The notes beneath the pieces are model-generated. The model saw only the letters and a list, made by a program, of their open reading frames with translations, ran no database searches and had not been told where the DNA came from. Both the position numbers and the translations under genes were made by a program. Below, piece after piece: positions 35,507-46,109 of a stretch of 64,000 nt of DNA. Each line of letters opens with the position of its first letter. The first letter of the stretch is position 1. The stretch is from the NCBI GenBank assembly GCA_037127315.1, contig JBBBDQ010000750.1:3193001-3257000 (forward strand), written 5' to 3'. This stretch comes from Ascarosepion bandense (taxonomy: Eukaryota; Mollusca; Cephalopoda; Sepiida; Sepiidae).

Positions 35507-36623
35507 TTAGTGTGTTAGGTGTCTATTGACCTTACATTTAAACTCCTGGAGATTGTAGCCGTCGGTGAAGCAATCATGTGGCAGGGAATTCCACAGTCGG
35601 GAAGCACGAGAAAGGAAACTGTTGGAGTAGAAATTGCAGTTGCATTTCATTGGTTTTACTGTAAAAGGGTGGAATCTAGTTGCTAATCTAGTATCTTGTG
35701 CAAATTCGTACCTAGGGGGCACCAGTGATCTAAGTTCAATGGAGCAGAAGCCGTGAAAGTCTTTATAGAAGACACAGGGAAGCCACGTCACACCGGTGAG
35801 AGAGAGGCTGCAGGCGATCTGCCAAGTCGGTATCGATTACATTATAGACTCTCCGTTGTACTTTGTCGAAAAGCCCGAGGAGAATAGCAGGAGCACCTGA
35901 CCAGATATGGCAGCAGTATTCAATGCACAGGCGTATGGTAGACTTGTATATATGCAGGATAGATTCAGACGGAAAAAAACTTCCGGGCCCTGCACAGAGA
36001 ACCGACTTTCTTAGCAGTGGATTTAGCAATGGATTCGATATAGTCATTCCATTTGAAGTCCGCTGAGAGTGTGAGACCAAGGAGGCGTAGTGTTTTACTC
36101 TCTGGGAGGCAAGCCTGATCCATGCTAATGGGAGGTAGGTGCGATTGTCTATGATGGTTAATTGATAGCAGCTTCGTTTTAGAGGCATTAAAATTTACGA
36201 GCCATTTCTTACCCCAGTCTACTACGGATTGGAGGTCCTTATCAAGCTCAGCTGCAAGGTTAGCTTTGTCGCCCACACCAGATTTTTGATCGAGGCGAGA
36301 GTAAACTGTGGTGTCATCGGCGTACATACCTACTTGGGATCTTATGGTATCAGGGAGATCATTAATGTAGATCAGAAAGAGCGTAGGACCTAGGATAGAG
36401 CCTTGAGGGACGCCCGCGTTCGTGTGGTAGTTCTGGGAGGCATGTCCGTTTAATACAACTTTCAATGTGCGGTTAGAGAGGAAAGACTGGATTAGGTTAA
36501 ACAAATGTCCAGTTATACCATAGCTCCGCAGTTTGCATAGAAGGCCAGCATGCCAAACTCTGTCGAACGCTTTAGAGATATCCAAGACAATGGTTCGGGC
36601 TTTGCCATTCTTGTTGAGTGCCT

Positions 36624-36660
<37 letters not shown>

Positions 36661-36760
36661 TTGGTGATGGTCATTAGCATATCAGCAGTAGACCTGGTGA
36701 AGCGGAAACCATATTGCTTGTCCGAGAGGAGCCTGTGTGCTGTGAGATGCTGAACCACCT
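35507..36760 (-). pseudogene. LINE reverse transcriptase remnant with YADD box
   Basis: High to low: VVQHLTAHRLLSDKQYGFR and STADMLMTIT, then a (TA)n insertion. After it come NKNGKARTIVLDISKAFDRV (frame shifted) and DISKAFDRVWHAGLLCKLRS. Next are FLSNRTLKVVLNG, NAGVPQGSILGPTLFLIYIN, GMYADDTTVYS (catalytic YADD), KTLRLLGLTLS, and, after two frameshifts, LPCVFYKDFHGFCSIELRSL and FLSRASRLWNSLPHDCF. The last motif is typical of CR1/Jockey-group elements. The endonuclease and any ORF1 are missing by 5' truncation. RT residues at the active site are intact, but frameshifts and the microsatellite inactivate it. Confidence 0.88.
36625..36660. repeat. (TA)n microsatellite inside the LINE RT
   Basis: About 17 TA units sit between codons for MLMTIT and ALNKNGKAR, where related proteins are continuous (with a few residues such as RIVSQ). 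The TA tract keeps one frame open as IYIYIYIY. Confidence 0.9.
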
Positions 36761-36765
36761 TGGTG

Positions 36766-37080
36766 TTAAAATGATTCTGTCTACTTATGACATTAATCTA
36801 GGAAGGTGATTGTCTAACCATTTTTATATAAGGAAACTTAAAATTGAACTGAAATTACACATACTTGCTTTTACTTGTCAAAGAAAAATATAGTCTATAA
36901 AAACCTGTTTTTTATAAATTTCTTAATTTTTTTTTTTTTTTCTCAAATCTTCTCTTAACATAAAAAGTAAAACTGGTTAATAAGAAATCTTTACTTGATT
37001 GCCACCATTTGCTGGTTTACATGACCAAAATAAAGATTCCTCTGTTTTTTTTTTTTTTTTCTCCTGGATTTTTTCTCCAG
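36766..37080. other. Spacer with pyrimidine tracts
   Basis: No element seen. It ends in a textbook acceptor, a long T tract then GGATTTTTTCTCCAG. Confidence 0.5.
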
Positions 37081-37257
37081 AGAAAGGTAGTTGAATGGAT
37101 TAGCCAAAATGCTGTGATTAATAGGGAAATGAAGTCCAATGGTTCAAACAACTTTAGAAAAGACCTTGTTAGTTTGTTTTATATGAAATATCATGAACCG
37201 CCTTGTCTTTTAAAAACAAAAAGAATTATCAAAATTTATTTGCAGTGTGAATTTTAG
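37081..37257 (+). CDS. Candidate terminal coding exon
   Basis: A T15 tract, CTCCTGG and TTTTTTCTCCAG form a very strong acceptor ending at 37080. From 37081 the phase-0 frame is open for 58 codons to a TAG at 37255, starting RKVVEWISQNAVINREMKSN and ending KIYLQCEF. Composition (K, N, E, S-rich with a few aromatics) is protein-like and unlike most background frames. No donor is evident inside, so it would be a last exon with the 3' UTR after it. I do not recognise the protein. Phase does not match the candidate exon at 32725, so they would not be neighbours. Confidence 0.25.
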   Translation, partial: RKVVEWISQNAVINREMKSNGSNNFRKDLVSLFYMKYHEPPCLLKTKRIIKIYLQCEF

Positions 37258-37619
37258 TAGTTTAGTATGCAACATGTTTATCTACTGAGCCTCTTTTTAT
37301 TAATAGCTTAACAGCTTGTCATATGTGATTCCATTTTTAATTTACCATTTAATGATTTCTATGCTGTTTAATCTATTGGAATTTATTATTGCATCTGTAA
37401 TGATTTTTTTTTCCTTTCTTTTAACAAAATTATAATGACCTGTTATGTATTATCTGCATTTTTACATTTGAAATTGTAAAAGAAATAATCTAATTTTTAA
37501 AACCAGATTGCAAATTACTTTTGATCAAATCAATTTTTCTAACGAAATCTTGACAGAAAAAAGTTATAAAAATATTTTATTTAGTAAACCTGAATATGAC
37601 ATTAACACTATAGAAATAT
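37258..37619. other. No recognisable gene or element
   Basis: AT-rich; possible 3' UTR if the preceding exon is real. No strong AATAAA close by. Confidence 0.4.
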
Positions 37620-38060
37620 TTAGTATAATTGTATCTTTTCTTATGTGCCATGTCCATTCAGGGAGTGGACGATCATGGCTTTCCACAGCTTCCTATCCTT
37701 TATAGTTCAAAGCAATGTTTCTTTTTAATATCCCTCCCAATTTTTTGTTCTACCATACAACTCTTTTGCCTTCAACTTGTCCTATGATTCATATTTTCCA
37801 AGCAGTCATTTTTTCTTTTTTTTGTGTCCTAGAATTCTCAACTCTTTCTAAGTATAAGTAACATTTTTGTTTCCATTTTACTTGAAACTTTCTCATTGTT
37901 TACACATTCTGTCCATGGTATTCTTTTTATCATTCTGTAGAACTACATCTGTTGCCTGAAGCCTTTTTAATCTATAAGGGAATTTTTCATCACTCGCAGT
38001 TATATAGAAAGACTGACAAATATTCCATATCAGTCCAGCATGCTTTCTTTTCTTTTCATT
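37620..38060 (-). pseudogene. LINE C-terminal fragment
   Basis: Minus-strand translation over shifting frames gives RIPWTECVNNEKVSSKMETK and LILRKRVE near 37.9 kb. It continues with GLENMNH-like residues, then GQVEGKR and KNWEG, and finally TIKDRKLWKAMIVHSLNGHG T-stop at 37.65 kb. The order RISWTxxxxNEEVLRK...RQLxFLGH...GxIEGKRxRGR...DRxxWRxMIxxVLxGHGT is a well-known C-terminal signature of RT proteins of abundant invertebrate LINEs. Upstream RT is absent (5' truncation). Heavily decayed. Confidence 0.7.
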
Positions 38061-39514
38061 TTTTTCTCCCCTTCCCTAATGAAATTTTCCTTAATACTTT
38101 GTAGTTTTTGGAAAGCATCTTTTGCTATTCCAATGCATCTTTACATAGTATACATTAGTTAAATGAATCTAAATTTGATACTGCCACATTCCTAGATTAT
38201 TTAATTGAGAAATAAATCACTAGTCATAGCTTGCTAGACTGACATCCATATTCTATATCAACACTGAAATAATGCTCTGACTTTTTTCATTTCTAGATGC
38301 ATTATCATTCAAAATATAACTTGTTTATATTAAAATAGCTGTATTTTTAAATCTTGTCTTGACTTATATGATGTTTAAATAGTCACCCATTTTAAATAGC
38401 TTGGCCTTGTGTAATACTAAAAGCTTTGTAAATAAACAGGAAATATGTATTATGTTATGCTTTTAGCTTTTGCATATTTCACTAATTCATATAAAAATTG
38501 GTATATGAAAGCCTATTGATCCAGTTATGACTATATTCTTTCTGATGAAAGCACAGAAATCCTTGATATAGAAAGAAAAACTGATGTTTTGGTGTCTTGA
38601 TTGTATGCAATGTAAAAATGAAATTATAAAAAAATGTAATATAGTAATACAAAACTGTACAGAAGCCTTCAGCCACTTTAAATTATTTTAAATTTCTCGT
38701 AATTACATATTTGTAAGTAGATGTTTTTATGTGAGATGGCCCAAATCTTTTGCTCGGATATTTTTGTGGACTGTCTTGCATCCCCCACCCTCTCATTCAG
38801 AGCCTTTGCTACAAAATATGAACACTAAGTATAGGAAGGAGTCCAGTAGGGACAATGTTTGATCTGTAGAAGAAAAAGTGTGAAATATCCAATTATAAAC
38901 TGTAAATTAGTCAACATTTACAATAGTTTCACCTGGCAGAAAACTTTTCTACAGTACTTGCATAACTGTTTTGAAATTAACTTTTTTTTTTTTTTTTTAA
39001 TTTATTTCAAATGCACACAAATAAAAACACTTCAGACTGTCTGCAAAAAGTTAGCAAGTTTTTTTTTGTTTTTTTTTTCTTTAAATCCTTAGTAAACAAT
39101 ATTTCATAATTTTAAAGTGATTTAAAATAAGATTTAGGTATGTATTAATACATCACAATTTCTCTGGTTACAATTGTGATCTGGGTTGGGTACATATTGA
39201 ATTAAACTTTATTGATTGAAATCGATTAGTGTTTGACATTGACTTGTTAATGTCTAAATTTGGAGAGCAGAAAATTCTGACAGCATATGTATTTGAGAAA
39301 CTCCATTCATGCTATGTACAATGGCATTATCTATTGTAATCAAAGAGCTTAGATTATGTATGTGTAGTTGTGAAAAATTTTAGCAGTAGGTTTGGTTGCC
39401 TCTTGAGATGGATGGTCGTAAGAATTATCTGTATCCAAAATATTGATAAAAGTTGGGACAATATTTCAATTAGTGGCTTATAGAAAAATTCATGTAAAGT
39501 AAACACATTCAGTT
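38061..39514. other. No recognisable gene or element
   Basis: AT-rich with T runs at about 38983-38998 and 39060-39080. An acceptor-like site near 38800 is not followed by a good donor. Confidence 0.6.
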
Positions 39515-39630
39515 TGTTGTGTAGTGTTACTCACTGGAAGTGGTAAACACTGAACTACCTCATGGGTAATAGATGTAACTATTTACACTCTTGGTGAATT
39601 CCTATGTAAATAAGTCACCTCATCTCCATG
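39515..39630 (-). repeat. 3' LTR remnant of the Gypsy element
   Basis: Shares TGTTGTGTAGTGTTACT, ACTCATGGGTAATAG-like, CTATTTACACTC and AAGTCACCTCA blocks with 41812-41925 in the same order. Only about 115 bases can be aligned by eye. Confidence 0.75.
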
Positions 39631-39972
39631 TACTGAAGAGATTTTATCCCCTTATTTTCCTTGGCACTTCTAGGAGCTTTTGTCGAACCCAAATCCCCTA
39701 CCCACCCAAGAGTGTCTAAATGTGGGAGATCATGAGCTCTTTCTTTTCTTTTTTTTTTTTTTCATATTAGGAATGTTCCAACAATTGTTCATTTTCAGAG
39801 ACAATACTGCTCTTGATTTCACTGTCATGTTTGTCTTGCATTGACATGACTTCTGCTTTTAAGCTCACTGTACATTTCTTCATTGCTATCATGTTGCAGT
39901 CTAACTTGGTCTGTATGTGCTAATATCCCATTCCATATTTTTTTTTTATCATAATGTTCTGTCTACTTTGCA

Positions 39973-41003
39973 TTATGAATCATGCCTAATGTAAATTAGA
40001 TTCACTATTCTTTTTATATCTTTTTTGAGATGTAAGACATGATCAATGAAACTAATTTGTCTACCCATGAGGGCAGACAGACTTTCTGATCTTCCAGTAT
40101 CTAGTATTGTTCTATAGCTTAGCAACATTCTAGGAAGAAATGTTTCTATTTTTTCTTTCCGTTGTAGTAATAGTAGTGATACAAATGTCGTCCTGTTGGC
40201 ATATTGTATTTTTTCTTTTATTTTACTGCCAATTACTTGCTCTATAGGCCTTTGAAAAAATAGCACTTAGGGTATTCTTTCCCATCTTAACAAGCCTATT
40301 GGGGTGTTTAAAGCCTTCATCAATACATATTTGATCGTATGCAGACTTTAGACCAATTTTAGAGAATTCTCTACATTGTGGATAGGATGAGTTTGCATAT
40401 ATTTTGTGGTTTACACCTATTTTGTAGACACCACAAATGCTCAGATCCCCATTTTTCTTTCTTAAAATTATTAATAGGAGGCCTATTTGCTCCCTCCAAG
40501 CAGAACTCATTCCATTAATATATAATGTGTGTGTGTGTGTGTGTGTGTGTTTTTTGTTTTTTTTTTCATAACTATTGGTAGTAGCAATTCCATGCTAGAA
40601 AATATGAGTGTGGAGACATTTTTCTTTAGTCTTAACTTTGTTTCATAGTTTTTTTGTTTTATTTTAACATTCCAGTTTCTTTGCCTTGATTTTGTTCACT
40701 AATTTTGAATTCATGTTCAACACATTTTCTATTAGACTGGGATTCTTTTCAGTTTGCCATGATAATTGGTAATATATCAAACTTATTTTTTTAGTTTCAT
40801 GTAGGCTATTTTGAAGCCTAACTTTTTTTTATCACAGATCTGGCAGACTGATTCAGTTGGACAAGGCTTTTCTTTAAACTTGATTTTCCTAATTTCTTCA
40901 AAATATTTCTGTATACTAAAATTACATTACTTCTCATATCTAGTTGCATATCCAGTAAAACATTGATTTGGATTTTTAATGACTTCTCTTCCAATGAAGA
41001 CAT
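39973..41003 (-). pseudogene. Gypsy pol remnant: protease, RT and integrase pieces
   Basis: High to low: a protease-like start (INVLLDMQLDMRSNVILVYR, where DMRSN replaces the aspartic-protease DTGS-type box) at 40.95 kb. RT follows near 40.45 kb: LRKKNGDLSICGVYKIGVNH, KIYANSSYP, REFSKIGLKSAYDQI and ASAIFxKA. Then the RT breaks off: after QRPIEQVIGSKIKE the reading jumps to the integrase C-terminal region (RKEKIETFLPRMLLSYRTIL, RSESLSALMGRQ) at 40.1 kb. The second RT half with its YxDD box, RNase H and the integrase core are missing. These would copy and insert the element; here they are non-functional. Confidence 0.8.
40527..40551. repeat. (GT)n microsatellite
   Basis: About 12 units followed by a T-rich tract, within the Gypsy remnant. 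Confidence 0.9.
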
Positions 41004-41089
41004 CCATACTCATTTCATCATTTTGTTGAACCATCTGTGTTTCTCTCTTTGGATTTAAACATACATTTAAAATTACTCACTTTTAAACC

Positions 41090-41800
41090 TTTCTCACATT
41101 TTTTTTTCTTTATGCTGAATATTTTTGCTTTTCTCTTTTGATGTTTATAGCCACAACAAGTGCACATTATTTTTTTTTCTCTATTGCATATGTATCCATC
41201 TCCACTACCAGATCCATGACTTTTTAATTAAATTTTTGAATCAATTCTTGTTGCTGAATAAATTCAACACACTGTTCTAGTGACAACTTTCTCCAGTAGT
41301 AACTGCATTAATCATTTGTTGATACTTTTCATTTTGAAGGCCAAAAACCAATTTCATTTGAATCAAATCCTCTTCAATGACTGGTTTGCTCTAATTCCAG
41401 TTTCTCAAACTTACTATATTTGGCAGCCTGTTTCAAACGAAGAACATACTTAATGACTGGTTCATTCACTTTTGAGAAATGTCCATGAACTTAGCTCTCT
41501 CTGTATTCACTGTTTTTTTTTCTTAGTTGCCATGTTTTTTTTTGTTTTTTGTTTTTACTATTAGCTGACTAATAATCAGATGTCATTTCCTCCAACTGTC
41601 TTGAGTGTGCAATTGCTGTTGTTTTTATAATAGCCCCACAACCTGCAATTGCCAAGAGATCAATTATCTGGTTTTCTCTTCCAATTGATTTCAAATCTTT
41701 CAGTTATTTTGCCCTAGCTTTAGCTGCTAGACTTCTAAGCCATGCTTGTGTGTACTCATAATTATCAAGTGATAATTGTTCCTTCAGTTCTTTAGATATC
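41090..41800 (-). pseudogene. Gypsy gag remnant with zinc-knuckle trace
   Basis: Minus-strand frames give KELKEQLSLDNYEYTQAWLR SLAAKARA near 41.75 kb (gag-like, ending about 41.68 kb) and a Cys-rich CTCCGYKHQKRKAK near 41.15 kb, consistent with a decayed CCHC nucleocapsid finger. It lies immediately inside the upper LTR and upstream of pol, the expected place. Many stops. Confidence 0.55.
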
Positions 41801-41811
41801 AGCAACATCAT

Positions 41812-41925
41812 TGTTGTGTAGTGTTACTAACTCGAAGTTGTAAATACTCGACTAACTCATGGGTAATAGCTTTAGCTATTTATACTCTGGGTGACTTTCT
41901 ATATAAAGTCACCTCACAGTTACTA
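41812..41925 (-). repeat. 5' LTR remnant of the Gypsy element
   Basis: Partner of 39515-39630. On the minus strand the LTR ends ...ACTACACAACA and is followed at once by ATGATGTTGCTGATATC; a primer-binding site is not recognisable. Confidence 0.75.
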
Positions 41926-43009
41926 TTTATTCTATATTTAGGTGATTGCATGTTCTGTATCAGTTATTCTTTTAGTTATGAATCTAATTTTGGTTTCAGA
42001 ATTAAAGACTTCACTAAAGTCACTAAGACTTATACTTATTAATTATACTTTATAAGAATTCTTTAATGCTGTTCTATTTAAGAATAGAATCAAATTGGCA
42101 AAAGATATTACAACTATAATTTGTACAAATTTATTACCCATGTTTGTTTCTGTAGGATATAAAATACTTTAGTGGCACCTCTTTGAAAACTATTCTCTTG
42201 ACTGACAATTATATACATATAATACATAATAGATATATTTTTTTTAATCTTGATAATTGGTGCTATGATGATTCTCACTCTCCCATTATCTGAATCACTG
42301 TTGGAAATATATTATTGTATATTTCCTAATTCATATCATTTTCTGCAACAACATATGCTAGTTATGTCATTTGAATTTTGCAATTATGAAAAGAAATAAT
42401 TATTGATATTAGTGTACATGTAGTCATCTCCTTCCTCTTTGGTATGTATGTAATAAATCTCACCAACCTGGCTTAGAGTTGAATATGAGTCCTTAATATT
42501 TTGAACTTTAAAATGTCTCTGTAACTGTTACCAATGGATAAGTAAAATGCAATTGCTGTTTCAATTAAAACACCTAAAATCAGAATATTTTTATGTAAAA
42601 CTATATTTTTAGAAATAAACTTTTCTTTCACTGATTTCAAGAATATTTGAGAAAGTATCTTGTGTTTCTTTAAGAGGGATTGCATGTTTCAAGTAAATTG
42701 CCACTAACACCACCACAAAACAACATTGTGTGCATTAGCAGGTGAATAAAGGCTGGTTAAGCATCTGTCAGCCACTGCCTCTATTTCCTCATGATTTTTT
42801 TTTTTTTTATCATAAAATGGGTTGTCATTTATTAATAGCTTTGCTTTTTAGCTTTACTTGATTTTTTTTTCAATTAAAAACAACATTCAGTGACATGATT
42901 TATTTTGGCTGGCAACTTCATTTTTGTTTAAATTATATTTCTCTCTCTCAGCCTATACACTCTGTCTTTCCTCTAAAGTATGGTTATAGAAACTTATGCT
43001 GGAAAAAAG
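41926..43009. other. No recognisable gene or element
   Basis: AT-rich with T runs near 42794 and 42861; nothing supported. Confidence 0.6.
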
Positions 43010-43340
43010 TGTTGATACCAACACGTGTCGTCAAACATGGATTTCCAGGCAACAAATGTAACTGTTGAATGAATTGTGCTACTGGAATCATGTTATCATA
43101 AATATTTAGTATATAAAGCACTCAGACAGAAGTCTGAGTGTGTTGCGTGTTATTGAAGAGATTGCTTCTGAGTGAATTACTCCAGAGAATTATTGAGAGC
43201 ATTGTGTATTATTTGAAGGATTTGTTTAGTATATTGAGTTTATGCAAAGATACTGAAATTAACTCACCAATAGAATGTTACCAAAAGTTCCCTTTAGAAT
43301 AATGTTACAAAAACTAACGTTATTAAATAAACTGACAACA
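43010..43340 (+). mobile_element. Candidate solo LTR
   Basis: Begins TGTTG and ends CAACA (inverted TG...CA ends). It has a TATA box (AGTATATAAAGCA, 43109-43120) directly followed by a perfect 9-bp hairpin (CACTCAGAC-AGAA-GTCTGAGTG, 43119-43140). AATAAA lies near the end (43325). This promoter, R-region and polyadenylation layout is typical of an LTR. No interior or second copy is present and no 5-bp target duplication was found, so the limits are uncertain. Confidence 0.4.
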
Positions 43341-44951
43341 AGAACATGTTATTGTATCAATCTATAATCATGATATTAATCTTTACTCATTGTTAGACTA
43401 GATTTTCTTTCATCAAGTTGACTTTGAATAAAGGATCATTAGAGTATAAGAATAAAGAAAAAGAAATGTAATTTCAATGCCTACTAAGGGCACTAGATAG
43501 AACAAATAATAAAAACAGTAAACTAAATAAGTCATACCTGAAAGTTACCAAATGCAACATAGAGATGCAACTAAAGATTAGTAAACTAACTGAAGCATTG
43601 GTTGAAACATGGACATGAGGATGCTGGTTCAAATAGTAATTATCTTGATACCTTGTTTAAATGGAATTTATAAAGGCTTCACATGGAGCAAAAGAATGGT
43701 TAAAAAAAAAGTTAATGGTTAAAAAAAACCTACTTTAAATGAAATACTAAGTATTAATGTTTTATACCATTTGCTTACACTATTCAGTTAATGTTTGTTT
43801 TCAGAAAATCTGTAATACCTAAGGATATAAATATTTTGTCTGGAAAAAGATCTTTTCAAATATACCTGCAATTTCTAAAAACAATGACTAGAAGGTTGAA
43901 TTTTTTCTGATTTTGTGTTACTGACAAAGAAAAAGGATTTGAAATGAATTTGTCTAATACTAGTAAAATCTACAATCCAAATTATAACTGATAAAAGTTC
44001 CAAATATGAAAGATTTTTTTTCCTATGTCCAAATACCAAGTTGTAACCTGTAAAACTGTTACTGAAAATTCTCTTGGGAGAATGTTTAAAAAAAACATTT
44101 ACAATGGGATTAGTTTTTTTTTTTAAACCTAATTTATTTGTAAAGATTTGAACAAATGACAAATGTTTTTTCTCTTCTATCCATTTAAAGTAATTAGCAT
44201 GTAATGCGGGCATTCCAAGAAGACTGTTACAATTATTCATCAATTAGATTAAGATCATGTAGCTTACACTTTCCAAGAAATAATTATTTCAATTATAGGT
44301 TGAATATTTTTTGTGATTAACAAATTAGATTTTAGAAAATGTGCTGAATTCTAGCGTTTCTTGCAGCAACTTTACCTATATCGAGTTTTTTCTTGCACTA
44401 AAAGAACAAAAGAAATAAAACGAAAAATTTAAAGATGCTTCAAACTAAAAAATATTTCAACATTTGTTGAAAAAGCTTATTTTATAACCTAAAAGTCTCT
44501 TAATAAAGCACTCTTTCTATTAATATTTAATACTATAAAAATAAGGAGTGAAGTTTCTAACATGTTTTAGATTATAGGATAGAAATTATTTCCACTTCAC
44601 TGATTGTCATTTGCTACAATCTGGTTTTAACAGTCTGTTTGTAAAAACATTTATTAAAATAGAAGACTTGGTACAAATCGTGTCTGTTTAAATTGTACAT
44701 TTTTAGAGTTATGGTTGATCCTTCCCCAATCAAAAATATTTTCTAACACAAACCCAAAATTTTAAGTGTTTCTTTCCTTTGCTGAACTTGCTCTGTGCTT
44801 TCATCAAATTTTACAACTTGTCTAATTTTAAAATTGAGTAACATGACTGTCAGTTGAATGTTTAATAATAATGATTAGTCATAGTTAGTACTTGTTAAAA
44901 TTGTTATCCTTATTTTATAAAAGGATTAAGTAATTGGTATATTTGCTTATA
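43341..44951. other. No recognisable gene or element
   Basis: AT-rich; a 122-codon minus frame (43875-44243) has background composition and no supporting context. Confidence 0.6.
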
Positions 44952-45310
44952 CAGGGTGTCTCTAAAGTCTGGACACATTGGCAAAATTGCATATTTTCAA
45001 TAAATTAAATATTCAACATTTTATTGAATTGGAATATTAACAAATAACATCTTCAATATAGTTTCCATCATTTGTGATACAAAGGTTGATGTGTTTTGCA
45101 AGATTCGTGTGAACTCTATGCAATAACTCCATATTGCCATCAATTTTAGTACACTCACTCTTTATGCATTCAATCAAGTGTTACATCTGGGAGTGCACCT
45201 TCAGCTTTAGCAGACCCCAGAAAAAGTAGGTTCTTTCTTTCAATAAAACCATGTTTAATTTGTGGAGATAAAAAAAGAATAGTTTCCTGTGTCAAGACTT
45301 TAACACCCTG
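44952..45310 (-). mobile_element. Short Tc1/mariner-type element with TIRs and TA duplication
   Basis: Left end CAGGGTGTCTCTAAAGTCTG; right end, reverse-complemented, CAGGGTGTTAAAGTCTTGAC; both flanked by TA. The 359-bp interior still encodes, on the minus strand, a transposase C-terminus: CLIECIKSECTKIDGNMELL, RVHTNLAKHINLCITNDGNY and IEDVI, then a stop. So it is an internal-deletion derivative that kept the end of the gene, not an unrelated MITE. Confidence 0.8.
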
Positions 45311-46056
45311 TATATTGATGTCCTTCAAATAAGTGCTAATTTTTTTTATTTTCCATCTTTATGTGCCATCAATATTTGATCTGCAGCTTACATTATTTCA
45401 CTTTTAAATAATTTCAGTAAGATTATTATAAATTTTTTTTCTCTAATTTTTGTGTAGTTATTTATTTTTCCCCTCTCTAATATGCAGACAGCTTATCTGC
45501 TTCTTTTAAATATGATTGTCATGTTTTATCTGTTTGGGGATCTCAAAGCATAATCTATAAAGTCTGAAACATAAAAACAGTTTCAGTTTTGTGTTTGGAC
45601 AGTTTTTTGATAACTTTCAGCTCTTCTGGTTAAACACTGAAATTCATTTTTATTTATTATTATTATAATATATTCTATATGTTTTTACACATTTGGTTCT
45701 ATAACAGCCAAAACATTATTTGATTTGTAACTAATCTGCTATTCAAGCTTTCTGGTTATTTTCTTATTTTGGTGCCTTCAGCAAAATTAATTGATAGTCA
45801 ACATGTTAGTGTCACATTGGTCTGACAGTATCTAGAAATTTTTAATTAGTCCTCAGAGCTTAAAAGAAAACTTTACCAAATCTTACTAGAAATAGATGAT
45901 AACAATAAAATTGCTCAACAGTATCCTTGACTTGCTGTTATACTGATTGTCAAACCACATTATGAAAAAGAGAAACAACAATCTTATCTCTATTTTCTAC
46001 TGACCACTATCCGTGCTTATGACTGTCATTTGCAACTAACACTAATCTTTTCATTC

Positions 46057-46109
<53 letters not shown>

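Larger units (their letters stand above)
35318..36765 (-). mobile_element. 5'-truncated LINE (CR1/Jockey-like RT), 3' end intact
   Basis: The minus-strand element runs from about 36765 (abrupt 5' truncation inside the RT) to a 3' end near 35318 that reads GCCTTGCTTGGGGTGAAATG ATTAAAAAAAATTT. It includes the RT gene remnant (separate entry) and a short 3' UTR with an (AG)n tract at about 35398-35412. It is the least decayed LINE here: a 206-codon RT frame is still open (35965-36585), so it is probably the youngest. Confidence 0.85.
39515..41925 (-). mobile_element. Collapsed Gypsy (Ty3-type) LTR retrotransposon
   Basis: Two direct repeats, 39515-39630 and 41812-41925, both beginning TGTTGTGTAGTGTTACT, bracket a 2.2-kb interior that reads on the minus strand as gag, protease, partial RT and the end of integrase. 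A complete Gypsy element is usually over 4.5 kb, so about half the interior is gone, mainly RNase H and most of integrase. The repeats are diverged from each other, which indicates great age. No target-site duplication was confirmed. Confidence 0.8.

Noticed and set aside
38805..38880. Acceptor-like CTCTCATTCAG with a short open frame
   Set aside because: No usable donor before the stop codon.
43875..44243. 122-codon minus-strand frame
   Set aside because: K/F/N-rich composition expected by chance in AT-rich DNA; no motif or context.
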